A stretch of 64,000 nt of DNA from Serratia marcescens (GCF_006715005.1 NZ_VFMJ01000001.1:2852001-2916000); one strand, 5' to 3'. Counted from the stretch's first letter, positions 29,243 through 38,287 are shown. Program-made: numbers and translations. Notes: a model not told the origin generated them from the letters alone.

Positions 29243-30139
29243 TCAATTCGCCGCCATCAATCCCTGTTCTCGCACAAACTCGGTGAATAAACTCACTTTC
29301 TGCTGCAGATGCCGGCGCGTCGGGTAAACCGCGAAAATCTGATGCACGTCGGCAATCTGTTCAGGGAACAGCCGCACCAGCCTGCCGGCGGCGATCTCGG
29401 GATCCGCCACGAACGACGGCAGCGAACCGATACCCAGTCCCGCCACCAGCATATCCCGCAGCATCAGACTGTTGTTGGCGATCAGCCGGGGAGTGAACGC
29501 CACGCTCAGGCTCTCCTCGCCGGCGGTGAACTGCCATTGCCCCGGCTTTTCCGCCAGGGAATAGGCCAGACAGCTGTGCCGCTGCAATTCATTGGGCGTT
29601 TGCGGCACGCCGTGCTGCGCCAAATAGCCGGGCGCGGCGCAAATTCGCTGGTGCACGTCACCCAGCGCCCGGGCGCTGAGGGAAGAATCCGGCAGCCGTC
29701 GGCGAATGCGCAAGGAAATATCGAAACCGGCCGCCACTACGTCCAATACCCTGTCGTCCAGCGTCAGTTCCACCTGCAGCTGCGGGTAGCGTTGCATAAA
29801 CGGCGGCAGCAGCGGCGACAGCACCGTCAGGCCGAACGAGAGCGGCGCATTGACCCGCAGCGTGCCGGAGACCTGCTGCGCGCTGGCGGCAACCGTCTGC
29901 TCCAAGGCGTCGAACTCGCCGAGCAGCCGACAGGCTTCCTGGTAATAGAGCTGCCCGGCTTCGGTCAGGCTCATGCTGCGGGTGGTGCGCACCAGCAACA
30001 ACGTACCCAACCGGCTCTCCAACTGCTTAATCTGCTTGCTCAACGCCGCCGGCGTGATCGCCAGATCCTCCGCCGCCTTATAGAAACTGTTGCGCTCAAC
30101 CACGCGGCGAAAGGCGCGCATCGTCAGTAGCACGTCCAT
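29243..30139 (-). CDS. LysR-family regulator divergent from an isochorismatase-type hydrolase
   Basis: A 298-residue LysR regulator with N-terminal HTH (VLLTMRAFRRVVERNSFYKA, AAEDLAITPAALSKQIKQLE) and effector domain (LRVNAPLSFGLTVLSPLLPP, DISLRIRRRLPDSSL). It belongs to the large CrgA/DsdC-like subgroup with SLRIGxLPDSSL-type motifs. It starts 132 bases from the hydrolase gene on the opposite strand and probably controls it. The effector is unknown. Confidence 0.9.
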   Translation of the reverse strand: MDVLLTMRAFRRVVERNSFYKAAEDLAITPAALSKQIKQLESRLGTLLLVRTTRSMSLTEAGQLYYQEACRLLGEFDALEQTVAASAQQVSGTLRVNAPLSFGLTVLSPLLPPFMQRYPQLQVELTLDDRVLDVVAAGFDISLRIRRRLPDSSLSARALGDVHQRICAAPGYLAQHGVPQTPNELQRHSCLAYSLAEKPGQWQFTAGEESLSVAFTPRLIANNSLMLRDMLVAGLGIGSLPSFVADPEIAAGRLVRLFPEQIADVHQIFAVYPTRRHLQQKVSLFTEFVREQGLMAAN

Positions 30140-30271
30140 ATTATGTCCTATTGGTTAATTATAAATTCAATAAAACACAGATTATTAACCTCAACAACCT
30201 CAGTAGACTTTATTCAACCGCTTCCCTGAGTGGGAAGTGAATTTAATCTACTGATAATCATGGAGTTAATA

Positions 30272-31003
30272 ATGAAAAAGACCCTAATCGCCCTGATGCT
30301 CGGCCTGAGCGCCGCCGCCGCCCCCGTGGCCGCGCTGGCGCAATCCCCCGCCGCCGATAGCCGCCAGGCGGGTTATGTGCAACCGCTGACCGCCGACAAC
30401 AGCCTGTTGCTGCTGGTCGATCTGCAGGACATGTTCGGCATGACCATTTCCTCTATCGATCAAACCAATCTGGTGAATAACGCCGCCGGCATCGCCAAGG
30501 CCGCCAAGGTGTTCAACGTGCCGACCATTCTGGCCTCGGCCAACGCCAAAAGCTTCGCCGGGCCGGTATTCCAGCAAGTGACGCAGGCACGCCCGGACCT
30601 GCAGGTGTACGATCGCACCGCCATCAACGTCTGGCAGGATCGGCGCGTGGTGGATCTGATTAAACAATCCGGCCGCAAGAAAATCATCATCGGCGGGCTG
30701 TGGACCGCCAGCTGCGTGATGCTGCCGGCGCTGTCAGCCCTGGGCGAGGGGTATGAGGTTTATATTCTGTCGGACGTCACCGGCGACATTACGCCAGATA
30801 GCCAAAACAACGCCATGCAGCGCCTGATACAGGCGGGCGCCACCCCTATCAACTGGGTGGCGTTGATGCTGGAATGGCAGCAGGACTGGAGCCGCAAGGC
30901 CACGGCGGGGGGCGTATTGCAGATCGCCCGCGACCACGGCGCCGCCTGGGGAATGGGCGCCAGCTACGCCGGAGCGATGAAGGTGGGCAGCGAAGCGAAA
31001 TAG
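30272..31003 (+). CDS. Exported isochorismatase-family (cysteine) hydrolase
   Basis: A 243-residue protein with a signal peptide (MKKTLIALMLGLSAAAAPVA, cut near ALAQ, residue 24) and an isochorismatase-like domain. Catalytic Asp50 is in LLLLVDLQDMF and the nucleophile Cys148 in GGLWTASCVMLPALSALGEG, as in the YcaC group. Periplasmic location is unusual for this family. The start at 30272 is chosen over upstream in-frame ATGs because it begins the signal peptide and has TGGAG ahead. It is divergent from the LysR gene at 29243. Confidence 0.88.
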   Translation: MKKTLIALMLGLSAAAAPVAALAQSPAADSRQAGYVQPLTADNSLLLLVDLQDMFGMTISSIDQTNLVNNAAGIAKAAKVFNVPTILASANAKSFAGPVFQQVTQARPDLQVYDRTAINVWQDRRVVDLIKQSGRKKIIIGGLWTASCVMLPALSALGEGYEVYILSDVTGDITPDSQNNAMQRLIQAGATPINWVALMLEWQQDWSRKATAGGVLQIARDHGAAWGMGASYAGAMKVGSEAK

Positions 31004-31010
31004 CGGACGA

Positions 31011-31035
31011 AAGCCCGCCGCCGGCGGGCTTTTTT
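31011..31035 (+). terminator. Terminator after the isochorismatase-type gene
   Basis: AAGCCCGCC pairs with GGCGGGCTT, followed by TTTTT. The T-run touches the last codon of the convergent monooxygenase gene. Confidence 0.85.
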
Positions 31036-31382
31036 CAGGTGCGATGATAGCAACGGCTATCCTGCGGCGCCTGGTCGCGTCTCTCCAGCCCGTAGTCCCG
31101 CACCACCTCCGCCACCCGCAGCCGGTACTGCGCCAGCACCTCGCCACGGCCGCGCGCCTGTGCCGCGCGATGCTGCTCGAGATTGCGCCACTGCTGCACC
31201 GCCGCCTCGTCACGCCAGAAAGAGAGCGACAGCAGGCGCGCAGGATCGGCCAGGCTTTGAAAGCGCTCGATGGAAATGAATCCGTCGATCTGCGCCAGCA
31301 GCGGCTTCAGTTCCGCCGCCAGCGCCAGATAGGTATCGCGCTGCCCATCGGCGGCCTGCAGTTCAAAAATCACGGCGATCAT
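31035..31382 (-). CDS. Antibiotic-biosynthesis-monooxygenase (ABM) domain protein
   Basis: A 115-residue ferredoxin-like-fold protein of the ABM superfamily: MIAVIFELQAADGQRDTYLA, then GFISIERFQSLADPARLLSL, then SFWRDEAAVQQWRNLEQHRA, the usual strand-helix order. Such proteins are cofactor-free oxygenases, haem-degrading enzymes or simple stress proteins. It starts 12 bases after the P450 stop, so the two form an operon opposite to the ArsR-type regulator. The tail ends QDSRCYHRT. Confidence 0.85.
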   Translation of the reverse strand: MIAVIFELQAADGQRDTYLALAAELKPLLAQIDGFISIERFQSLADPARLLSLSFWRDEAAVQQWRNLEQHRAAQARGRGEVLAQYRLRVAEVVRDYGLERRDQAPQDSRCYHRT

Positions 31383-31394
31383 TATCGTCTCCTC

Positions 31395-32414
31395 TCAACG
31401 GTAAAATTCCGGTACGCGCGCATTGTAAGAATGGCGCCACCGCACCGATTTCAACGCCCGCTCATCAATATCAAGCGAACACAGATGCGCCACGCCACAG
31501 CGCGCGATAATCCTCGCCCAGCGTTCGCCCGGGCAGCGGTGTGCCCCCGCGCCGAAGGCCAGTTCGCCGTCGGCGCCGAGCAACAGCAAGACGGTCTGCC
31601 CCACGCGCAGCGTATAACCGCCAAGCTGCGTCTCGCGCAAGACGAAACGGCGCGTGTTTTGGATAGGTGGCGTTAGCGCCCGCACCCGATCCAGCGCGGT
31701 GTCCACTTCACCGTTCTGCCGCGCCAGCAAATACGCCTGCCCGATCCAGCCCGCCGTCGCCTCACAGGCCTGAAACAGCAGACCGAGCGCATTGGCCAAC
31801 TCAAGCCGGATGTCGCCGATCTCCCGCGCTAATGCCTGGCGCAGCACGCCCTTTCCCGTCGCCAGCCGGGCGCAGAGCCGCTGCGCCGCCGTAATGCCGC
31901 GTGCCAGCTGCTGCGGCGTGCCGCCGGGCGCGATACAGCGGACAAAGTCCAGGCTGTCATCGATAAGATGTTGCCATTGCGCTTCGGGCACGCCCAGCAA
32001 TGCGCCGAGGGTGCAGACCGGCAATCCGTAGTTAAAGCGGGTGATCGCTGCCGCCTCGGGCGCTTTTGGCGCTAAACGCACCGCGCACTGTGTCGCGGTT
32101 TGCTGAATCAGGATATCGTCGCAGGAAGCGAACGCCCGCTGCAGCGCCGCCTTAAGCGTGCGGTGCTCCTCGCCGTCGCGCATCCGCGCCAGCCCGGCGA
32201 ACAGCGGCGCCATCGGCGTCTCCAGCAAGGCCGTCGGCACCAGCTCATCGGCCGGCCGCACGCCGAGATCGGCATTGAGCAGCGCTTCCCTCACCCACTG
32301 CGACGCCGCGGCCACCCAACATTGCCCTGCGCTATCCCAGCTCAGGGGCGGCAAGGCGCGATAGCGCATCTGCGGCTCGGCGGCCAGCGCGGCGGCATAA
32401 GGACATACGGACAT
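31395..32414 (-). CDS. Compact cytochrome P450-like protein
   Basis: A 339-residue protein, short for a bacterial P450 (usually about 400). The haem loop FGAGAHRCPGERWAR (287-301) is canonical with Cys294 as ligand; the I helix LLFQACEATAGW keeps the acid-threonine pair (Glu218, Thr220); the C-helix HRTL is present. The K-helix ExxR motif is not canonical: the region reads DTALDRVRALTPPIQNTRRF, offering DxxR one residue out of register with the following PP. The start at 32414 follows GGGAG. In-frame ATGs upstream lie over the ArsR start. No ferredoxin or reductase gene is adjacent. Confidence 0.85.
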   Translation of the reverse strand: MSVCPYAAALAAEPQMRYRALPPLSWDSAGQCWVAAASQWVREALLNADLGVRPADELVPTALLETPMAPLFAGLARMRDGEEHRTLKAALQRAFASCDDILIQQTATQCAVRLAPKAPEAAAITRFNYGLPVCTLGALLGVPEAQWQHLIDDSLDFVRCIAPGGTPQQLARGITAAQRLCARLATGKGVLRQALAREIGDIRLELANALGLLFQACEATAGWIGQAYLLARQNGEVDTALDRVRALTPPIQNTRRFVLRETQLGGYTLRVGQTVLLLLGADGELAFGAGAHRCPGERWARIIARCGVAHLCSLDIDERALKSVRWRHSYNARVPEFYR

Positions 32415-32471
32415 GGTTTTCTCCCTCGGTACCAGATGGCGATAATCACAGGTTAGCGATGGACGCGCAGT

Positions 32472-32497
32472 CATACTTCGTCTAACCTCGAAGTATG
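32472..32497. promoter_or_regulatory. Inverted repeat operator overlapping the ArsR-type start codon
   Basis: CATACTTCG (32472-32480) and CGAAGTATG (32489-32497), a perfect 9-base inverted repeat with an 8-base spacer. It lies in the 80-base gap between the divergent P450 and regulator genes, and its right arm includes the ATG of the regulator. Autoregulation and control of the P450 operon are likely. Confidence 0.65.
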
Positions 32498-33178
32498 CAT
32501 AACATCGACATCGAAGATCGTTTAGCGGCGCTGAGCGCCGCCATCGCCGACCGCACCCGGGCACGCATGCTGTGCCTGTTGATGGACGGGCGCGCCTACA
32601 CCGCCACCGAGCTCAGCGCGGCGGTCGAGGTCGCCCCGTCCACCGCCAGCGCGCATCTGGCGAAACTGCTGGAGCAGCGGCTGATCGCCTGCGTCAAACA
32701 GGGGCGCTACCGCTATTTTCGGCTGGCCGGTCAGCCGGTGGCCGACGCGCTGGAAGGCCTGATGGCGCTGGCGGGCGTACCGCGCCCGTCGGTGAAAAGC
32801 AGCACGCCCACCACGCTGCAATATGCTCGCACCTGCTACGACCATATGGCGGGCGAGGTGGCGGTGAAGCTGCACGATCGGCTGCATGCGCTGAACTGGC
32901 TGAGCGGTGAGGAAGACTACCGGTTAAGCGACGCCGGTCAGGCCGCGCTGACGCGGTTAGGCGTCGATTGCTCCCCCGCCCCCACCCGCCGCCGCTTCGC
33001 CTGCGGCTGCCTGGACTGGAGCGAACGCCGCTCTCACCTCGGTGGCGCACTGGGCGCCGCGCTGTTGACCGCCTTTATTCAACGCGGCTGGATCGTCCGC
33101 CGGCTCGACAGCCGCGAGCTGCAGCTGACCCCCGCCGGTAAAAAAGCGCTGGCCGCACATTTTGACCTCACGGTGTAA
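32495..33178 (+). CDS. ArsR-type winged-helix regulator
   Basis: A 227-residue regulator. The N-terminal ArsR-like domain (LSAAIADRTRARMLCLLMDG, then TATELSAAVEVAPSTASAHL) is followed by a C-terminal domain with CGCLDWSERRSHLGGALGAA, conserved in a widespread longer ArsR subgroup; the paired cysteines may sense metals or oxidants. No Shine-Dalgarno sequence is visible before the ATG, which lies within an inverted repeat, so the mRNA may be leaderless or weakly translated. It is divergent from the P450/ABM operon. Confidence 0.87.
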   Translation: MHNIDIEDRLAALSAAIADRTRARMLCLLMDGRAYTATELSAAVEVAPSTASAHLAKLLEQRLIACVKQGRYRYFRLAGQPVADALEGLMALAGVPRPSVKSSTPTTLQYARTCYDHMAGEVAVKLHDRLHALNWLSGEEDYRLSDAGQAALTRLGVDCSPAPTRRRFACGCLDWSERRSHLGGALGAALLTAFIQRGWIVRRLDSRELQLTPAGKKALAAHFDLTV

Positions 33179-33253
33179 CCCGGCGGCGGGGTAGTTTTAC
33201 TGCAATACTCAAGGGGGTACGCTTAAGCGCCCCCGTCAACCCGAGGAGTTTCC

Positions 33254-33961
33254 ATGCTCGATTCCACTCAATTCCCGATCGTCAAACGCTGGCCGGCTCA
33301 GCATCCGGAACGGCTGCAGCTCTACTCTCTGCCGACGCCGAACGGCGTCAAAGTGTCCATCATGCTGGAAGAGATCGGCCTGCCCTATGAGGCGCACCTG
33401 ATCGACATCGGCAACAACGAAACCTGGACGCCGGAATTCCTGGCGCTGAACCCGAACGGCAAGATCCCGGCGATCATCGATCCCGATGGCCCAGGCGGCC
33501 GGCCGCTGCCGCTGTTCGAATCCGGCGCTATTCTGCTCTACCTGGCGGAAAAGAGCGGCCGTTTCCTGCCGCAGGATCCGGCGCAGCGCTATGAGACCAT
33601 TCAGTGGGTGTTCTTCCAGATGGCCGCCGTCGGCCCAATGTTCGGCCAGCTCGGTTTCTTCCACAAGTTTGCCGGGCGCGAATATGAAGACAAGCGGCCC
33701 CTGGAACGTTACAAAAACGAATCGAAACGCCTGCTTGGCGTGTTGGAAACGCGCCTGGAGGGCCGTGACTGGATCATGGGCGCAGACTACACCATCGCCG
33801 ATATCTCGCTGCTGGGCTGGGTGCGCAACCTGATCGGCTTCTATGAGGCGCGCGAACTGGTCGAGTTCGACAGTTTCCCGCGCGTCGCGCAGTGGTTGGA
33901 GCGCGGTTTGGCGCGGCCGGCGGTGCAGCGTGGGCTCGCTATCCCGGCGCGCGCGGCCTGA
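33254..33961 (+). CDS. Glutathione S-transferase, Nu class (YfcG/YghU-like)
   Basis: A 235-residue GST. The thioredoxin-like domain carries YSLPTPNGVKVSIMLEEIGL, the TPNG motif of disulfide-reducing Nu-class enzymes, followed by NPNGKIPAIIDPDG and LFESGAILLYLAEKSGRFLP. The C-terminal helical domain has DYTIADISLLGWV. It should act with glutathione in the cytosol as a disulfide reductase or peroxidase. GAGGAG precedes the start, and a terminator follows. Confidence 0.92.
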   Translation: MLDSTQFPIVKRWPAQHPERLQLYSLPTPNGVKVSIMLEEIGLPYEAHLIDIGNNETWTPEFLALNPNGKIPAIIDPDGPGGRPLPLFESGAILLYLAEKSGRFLPQDPAQRYETIQWVFFQMAAVGPMFGQLGFFHKFAGREYEDKRPLERYKNESKRLLGVLETRLEGRDWIMGADYTIADISLLGWVRNLIGFYEARELVEFDSFPRVAQWLERGLARPAVQRGLAIPARAA

Positions 33962-33970
33962 TCGTCAAAC

Positions 33971-33998
33971 GGGATGGCCGCCGGGCCGTCCCGTCTTT
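33971..33998 (+). terminator. Terminator after the GST gene
   Basis: GGGATGGCC pairs with GGCCGTCCC (33971-33992) around a short loop, followed by GTCTTT. It ends 2 bases before the Pho box and insulates phoA. Confidence 0.65.
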
Positions 33999-34000
33999 CA

Positions 34001-34018
34001 TTGTCATAAAATTGTCAT
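34001..34018 (+). promoter_or_regulatory. Pho box (PhoB-binding site) upstream of phoA
   Basis: TTGTCATAAAATTGTCAT is a direct repeat of TTGTCAT spaced by 4 bases, a close match to the PhoB consensus CTGTCATAAATCTGTCAT. It lies 73 bases upstream of phoA and predicts induction by phosphate starvation. Confidence 0.88.
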
Positions 34019-34091
34019 CCCTCTGTTCTACTCTCCTTTCGTAACAATTTGATGTTATTTACATTGTTGTATTACGACAAGGAGCTTACCC

Positions 34092-35519
34092 ATGCAACCT
34101 GCTGTATCCCTGATCGCCGGCGCCGTGCTGTCCGCCCTGCTCTGTTCCTCCGCCATCGCGGCGGAAACCTCGGCCAATGCCGATGGCCTGACCGAGCGCG
34201 CCGCGCGCGGCACCCTCACCGAGCCGGGCGGCGCCCGTCGTCTGGCCGGCGATCAGACCGCCGCGCTGAAGGCGTCGCTGTCGGACAAAACGGTGAAAAA
34301 CGTGATCCTGCTGATCGGCGACGGCATGGGGGATTCCGAGATCACCGCCGCGCGTAACTACGCCGCAGGCGCAGGCGGTTACTTCAAGGGCATCGATGCC
34401 CTGCCGCTGACCGGGCAATACACCCACTACTCACTGGACAAGAAAACCCACAAACCGGATTACGTGACCGACTCCGCCGCCTCGGCCACCGCCTGGGCCA
34501 CCGGGGTGAAAACCTATAACGGCGCGCTCGGCGTAGACGTGAACGGCAAAGACCAACCAACGCTGCTGGAGATAGCCAAGGCGGCCGGCAAGGCCACCGG
34601 CAACGTCTCCACCGCCGAACTGCAAGACGCCACGCCGGCGGCGCTGGTGTCGCACGTCACCTCGCGCAAATGCTACGGCCCGGAGGAAACCAGCGAAAAA
34701 TGTGCCGCTAACGCGCTGGAAAACGGCGGCCGCGGCTCGATCACCGAGCAACTGCTGAAAACCCGCGCCGACGTCACGCTCGGCGGTGGCGCGAAGTCTT
34801 TCAACCAACTGGCGAAAAGCGGCGAATGGCAAGGAAAATCGCTGAAGGACCAGGCGGCGGCGCAGGGTTATCAGTGGGTGAGCAACGCGGATGAACTGCA
34901 GGCCGTTACCCTGGCCAATCAGCAAAAACCGCTGCTGGGCCTGTTTGCCGACGGCAACATGCCGGTGCGCTGGCTGGGGCCGAAAGCCAGCTACCACGGC
35001 AACCTCGATAAACCGGCAGTAACCTGTGAAAACAACCCGGCGCGCACCGCAGCCACGCCAACGCTGGCGGCGATGACCGACAAAGCGATCGCGCTGCTGA
35101 AAGACAACCCGAATGGCTTCTTCCTGCAGGTAGAGGGGGCGTCGATCGATAAGCAGGATCACGCCGCCAACCCGTGTGGGCAGATTGGCGAAACCGTCGA
35201 TCTGGACGAAGCGGTGCAAAAAGCGCTGGCCTTCGCTCGCGCCGACGGCAACACGCTGGTGATCGTCACCGCCGACCACGCGCACTCCAGCCAGATCGTC
35301 GCCGCCGACGCCAAAGCGCCGGGCCTGACCCAGATGCTGACCACCAAAGACGGTGCGCCAATGACCCTCAGCTACGGCAACTCGGAAGAAGAGTCGCAGG
35401 GACATACCGGCACCCAACTGCGCGTCGCGGCCTACGGCCCGCATGCCGCCAACGTGGTGGGGTTGACCGATCAGACCGATCTGTTCTTCACCATGCGCGA
35501 TGCGATGGGCATCAAGTAA
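34092..35519 (+). CDS. phoA: Periplasmic alkaline phosphatase PhoA
   Basis: A 475-residue alkaline phosphatase (E. coli 471) with a signal peptide cut near residue 24 (SAIAA). The metal-binding GDGMGD (77-81), nucleophile Ser128 in [32 protein letters not shown] and [11 protein letters not shown] are all present, with a cysteine pair [11 protein letters not shown]. It releases phosphate from phosphomonoesters in the periplasm. A Pho box lies upstream. A hairpin follows at 35534. Confidence 0.97.
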   Translation: MQPAVSLIAGAVLSALLCSSAIAAETSANADGLTERAARGTLTEPGGARRLAGDQTAALKASLSDKTVKNVILLIGDGMGDSEITAARNYAAGAGGYFKGIDALPLTGQYTHYSLDKKTHKPDYVTDSAASATAWATGVKTYNGALGVDVNGKDQPTLLEIAKAAGKATGNVSTAELQDATPAALVSHVTSRKCYGPEETSEKCAANALENGGRGSITEQLLKTRADVTLGGGAKSFNQLAKSGEWQGKSLKDQAAAQGYQWVSNADELQAVTLANQQKPLLGLFADGNMPVRWLGPKASYHGNLDKPAVTCENNPARTAATPTLAAMTDKAIALLKDNPNGFFLQVEGASIDKQDHAANPCGQIGETVDLDEAVQKALAFARADGNTLVIVTADHAHSSQIVAADAKAPGLTQMLTTKDGAPMTLSYGNSEEESQGHTGTQLRVAAYGPHAANVVGLTDQTDLFFTMRDAMGIK

Positions 35520-35533
35520 CCGTCTTCTGCACG

Positions 35534-35560
35534 ATGGCCGCCCGCCACGGCGGCCATTTA
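35534..35560 (+). terminator. Terminator after phoA
   Basis: ATGGCCGCC (35534-35542) and GGCGGCCAT (35549-35557), followed by a modest T-rich tail (TTATTATT). Begins 14 bases after the phoA stop. Confidence 0.7.
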
Positions 35561-35980
35561 TTATTGGTTACCGATAGGTATTTGCCATTTAACCGCAATT
35601 ATTGTGTGATAACGAAATAACGTTTAATTGCGCGACAATTAACCCCTGGAAATAACGCGGTTATATGGCCTTTCTTCCCTCTCTGTTTATTCCTGCGACA
35701 ACAACCGACCGATTTTTGCTTATATTCATTTTTTTTAGTTACAAAAGTAGTTTTTAACATTCTCGCAAACAATAATACCCCGCCAGTAACGTGAACCGAT
35801 CAATTTGCATCCGGACGGCCTGCAATAGTTCACTTTTCGTTAAATACCCTATTAACAAAAAGGCATTATCGCTGCCTATCGGCTCACGCCGGGCGGTCGG
35901 CTTCATTATTTTCCAGGGTAACTCCCGCTAAATTCTTTCACCTGCAATGAGTAGAATTTACACACAAGAGATTTAATTCA
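35561..35980. other. Intergenic region upstream of mqo
   Basis: About 420 AT-rich bases with no gene seen. It contains a small inverted repeat TTAATTG/CAATTAA (35624-35642) and a GTTAA-N8-TTAAC repeat (35839-35856) that resembles parts of ArcA sites. The mqo promoter must lie here; a redox- or carbon-responsive control is plausible but not demonstrated. Upstream of mqo the ribosome-binding site is only the weak AGAG before the ATG. Confidence 0.45.
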
Positions 35981-37561
35981 ATGAGAAAATTACTCGTCCT
36001 GATTTTCAGTCTCAGCCTGTTTAGCGTTACGCAACAGGCGGCGGCTGAAGAGAAGAATAAAACCGTCGACGTGGTGTTGATCGGCGGCGGCATCATGAGT
36101 GCCACCTTGGGTACCTATCTGCATGAGCTGGAGCCGACCTGGACCATCGACATGTACGAACGCATGAACGGCGTAGCGGAAGAGAGCTCCAACGGCTGGA
36201 ACAACGCCGGTACCGGCCACTCCGCCTTCAGTGAAATGAACTACACGCCGGAAAAAGCCGATGGCACCATCGACATCAGCAAGGCGGTGAAGGTCAACGA
36301 GTCTTTCGAAATCTCTCGCCAATTCTGGTCTTATCAGGTGAAAAACGATGTCCTGAAAGATCCGAAATCCTTCATTAACAGCGTGCCGCACATGAGCTTC
36401 GTGTGGGGCGACGACAACGTCAACTTCCTGCGTAAACGCTACGCGGCGCTGCAGCACAGCACCCTGTTCCGCGGCATGGAATACTCCGAAGATCCTGCGC
36501 AAATCAAACAGTGGGCCCCGCTGGTGATGAACGGCCGCGATCCGGCGCAGAAAATCGCCGCGACCCGTATGCCGCTGGGTACCGACGTCAACTTCGGCGT
36601 GATCACCCACCAGCTGGTTGACGCGCTGAGCACCAGCGACAAGTTCAAGCTGAACCTGAGCCACGAAGTGCGCGACATCAAGCGCAACGCCGACCAGACC
36701 TGGAGCGTGACCGTTGCCGATCTGAACCGCGACGGTAAAGAAACCACCGTTAACGCCAAGTTCGTGTTCATCGGCGCCGGCGGCGCGTCCCTGACCCTGC
36801 TGCAGAAATCCGGCATCCCAGAAGCCGACGGCTACGGCGGCTTCCCGGTCGGCGGCCAGTTCCTGGTCACCACCAACCCGGAGATCGCCAACCAGCACCT
36901 GGCCAAAGTGTATGGCCTGGCCAGCGTAGGTTCGCCGCCGATGTCCGTGCCGCACCTGGATACCCGCATGCTGGACGGCAAGCGCGTGCTGCTGTTCGGG
37001 CCGTTCGCCACCTTCTCCAGCAAGTTCCTGAAGAACGGTTCGCTGTTCGATCTGATGCACTCGCTGAGCACCTCGAACCTGATGCCGATGACTCACGTTG
37101 GTCTGGATAACTTCGATCTGGTGAAATACCTGGTCGGCCAGCTGATGATGAACGACGACGATCGCTTCGCCGCGTTGAAAGAGTACTTCCCGGACGCCAA
37201 GCAGGCAGACTGGAAGCTGTGGACCGCAGGCCAGCGCGTGCAGATCATCAAGAAAGACGCGGATAAAGGCGGCGTGCTGCAGTTCGGCACCGAAGTCGTC
37301 AGCTCTGAAGACGGCAGCATCGCCGCTCTGCTGGGCGCTTCGCCGGGCGCTTCCACCGCTGCGCCAATCATGCTGCACCTGATGGAAACCGTGTTCAAAG
37401 ACAAAGTGGCGACGCCGGAATGGCAGAGCAAGCTGAAAGAAATCATCCCGTCCTACGGCCACAAGCTGAACGGCGATATCGAGATGACCAACAAGATCCG
37501 CGGCTACACCAGCAGCGTACTGGGTCTGAACTACATTGAAGTGAAGCCGGAAACCAACTGA
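35981..37561 (+). CDS. mqo: Malate:quinone oxidoreductase Mqo
   Basis: A 526-residue FAD enzyme that oxidises malate to oxaloacetate and passes electrons to quinone at the membrane. The FAD-binding [20 protein letters not shown] follows a hydrophobic N-terminal segment (residues 1-22), as in the E. coli protein. Diagnostic stretches: [33 protein letters not shown], and [20 protein letters not shown]. It stands alone with its own terminator. Confidence 0.96.
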   Translation: MRKLLVLIFSLSLFSVTQQAAAEEKNKTVDVVLIGGGIMSATLGTYLHELEPTWTIDMYERMNGVAEESSNGWNNAGTGHSAFSEMNYTPEKADGTIDISKAVKVNESFEISRQFWSYQVKNDVLKDPKSFINSVPHMSFVWGDDNVNFLRKRYAALQHSTLFRGMEYSEDPAQIKQWAPLVMNGRDPAQKIAATRMPLGTDVNFGVITHQLVDALSTSDKFKLNLSHEVRDIKRNADQTWSVTVADLNRDGKETTVNAKFVFIGAGGASLTLLQKSGIPEADGYGGFPVGGQFLVTTNPEIANQHLAKVYGLASVGSPPMSVPHLDTRMLDGKRVLLFGPFATFSSKFLKNGSLFDLMHSLSTSNLMPMTHVGLDNFDLVKYLVGQLMMNDDDRFAALKEYFPDAKQADWKLWTAGQRVQIIKKDADKGGVLQFGTEVVSSEDGSIAALLGASPGASTAAPIMLHLMETVFKDKVATPEWQSKLKEIIPSYGHKLNGDIEMTNKIRGYTSSVLGLNYIEVKPETN

Positions 37562-37583
37562 TTTTCCACTCGTTTCCTGCTGA

Positions 37584-37611
37584 AAAGGCCGCTTTATGCG
37601 GCCTTTCTTTT
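37584..37611 (+). terminator. Terminator after mqo
   Basis: AAAGGCCGC-TTTAT-GCGGCCTTT followed by CTTTTAT, a good intrinsic terminator 22 bases past the stop. Confidence 0.85.
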
Positions 37612-37767
37612 ATCCCCCTGCCGTTCAAAGAGCATTTTTGGCCACCTTTTTACCCCCGGTTTACCCTTGCGTAACGGCGCACTCACGCCTATTATCAAAG
37701 CATATTCTTGGATAATTAAGCTAAGTCACTGTGACCTGAATGTCGTTTTTGCGGGAGAACTAAAACC

Positions 37768-38226
37768 ATGGATCGCGTCAATATCATTCACGATTTACTA
37801 GACTGGATTGAAACTCATCTGGACCAGCCGCTGCTGCTGGATAACGTCGCCGCCAAGTCGGGCTACTCCAAATGGCACCTGCAGCGCATGTTCCGCAGCA
37901 CCACCGGCCACGCGCTCGGCAGCTATATCCGCGAGCGGCGCCTGTCGCAGGCGGCGCAGGCGCTGCGTTCCAGCCCGCGCCCGATCCTGGATATCGCCCT
38001 GCAATACCACTTCGATTCTCAGCCTTCGTTCTCGCGCGCCTTCAAGAAACAGTTCGGCAAAACCCCGGCGGTCTATCGCCGCACCACCCGCTGGGACGTC
38101 GCGGAATGGCCGGCCCAGCCGGTAGACGTGGAGGCCGAACCGCGCCACGATGCCCCCGCGCTGCCTCGTTGGTATGCAGGCAAACCGCCGGAAGGCGTCT
38201 GCACCAGCTGGATGGGGCTGCGTTAA
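37768..38226 (+). CDS. AraC-family regulator like the DNA-binding half of Rob
   Basis: A 152-residue AraC protein. Residues 1-110 follow the N-terminal DNA-binding domain of E. coli Rob closely: DLLDWIETHLDQPLLLDNVA, SGYSKWHLQRMFRSTTGHAL and PILDIALQYHFDSQPSFSRA. E. coli Rob continues with a GyrI-like effector domain (289 residues in all); here there is only a 40-residue tail (to WYAGKPPEGVCTSWMGLR). So it has SoxS/MarA-like architecture with a Rob-like DNA-binding half. It may respond only through its own level. No hint of frameshift in the tail; a clear terminator follows. Confidence 0.88.
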   Translation: MDRVNIIHDLLDWIETHLDQPLLLDNVAAKSGYSKWHLQRMFRSTTGHALGSYIRERRLSQAAQALRSSPRPILDIALQYHFDSQPSFSRAFKKQFGKTPAVYRRTTRWDVAEWPAQPVDVEAEPRHDAPALPRWYAGKPPEGVCTSWMGLR

Positions 38227-38246
38227 TCCTTACGGTATTAAGGCAC

Positions 38247-38287
38247 AAAAAGGGTTCAGTTCGCGAGAACTGAACCCTTTCTTTATT
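38247..38287. terminator. Terminator between the Rob-like gene and the fimbrial operon
   Basis: AAAGGGTTCAGTTC (38249-38262) and GAACTGAACCCTTT (38267-38280), a perfect 14-base stem with four-base loop, A-rich on the left and T-rich on the right, so it can stop transcripts from both the plus-strand regulator and the minus-strand fimbrial operon. Confidence 0.88.
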
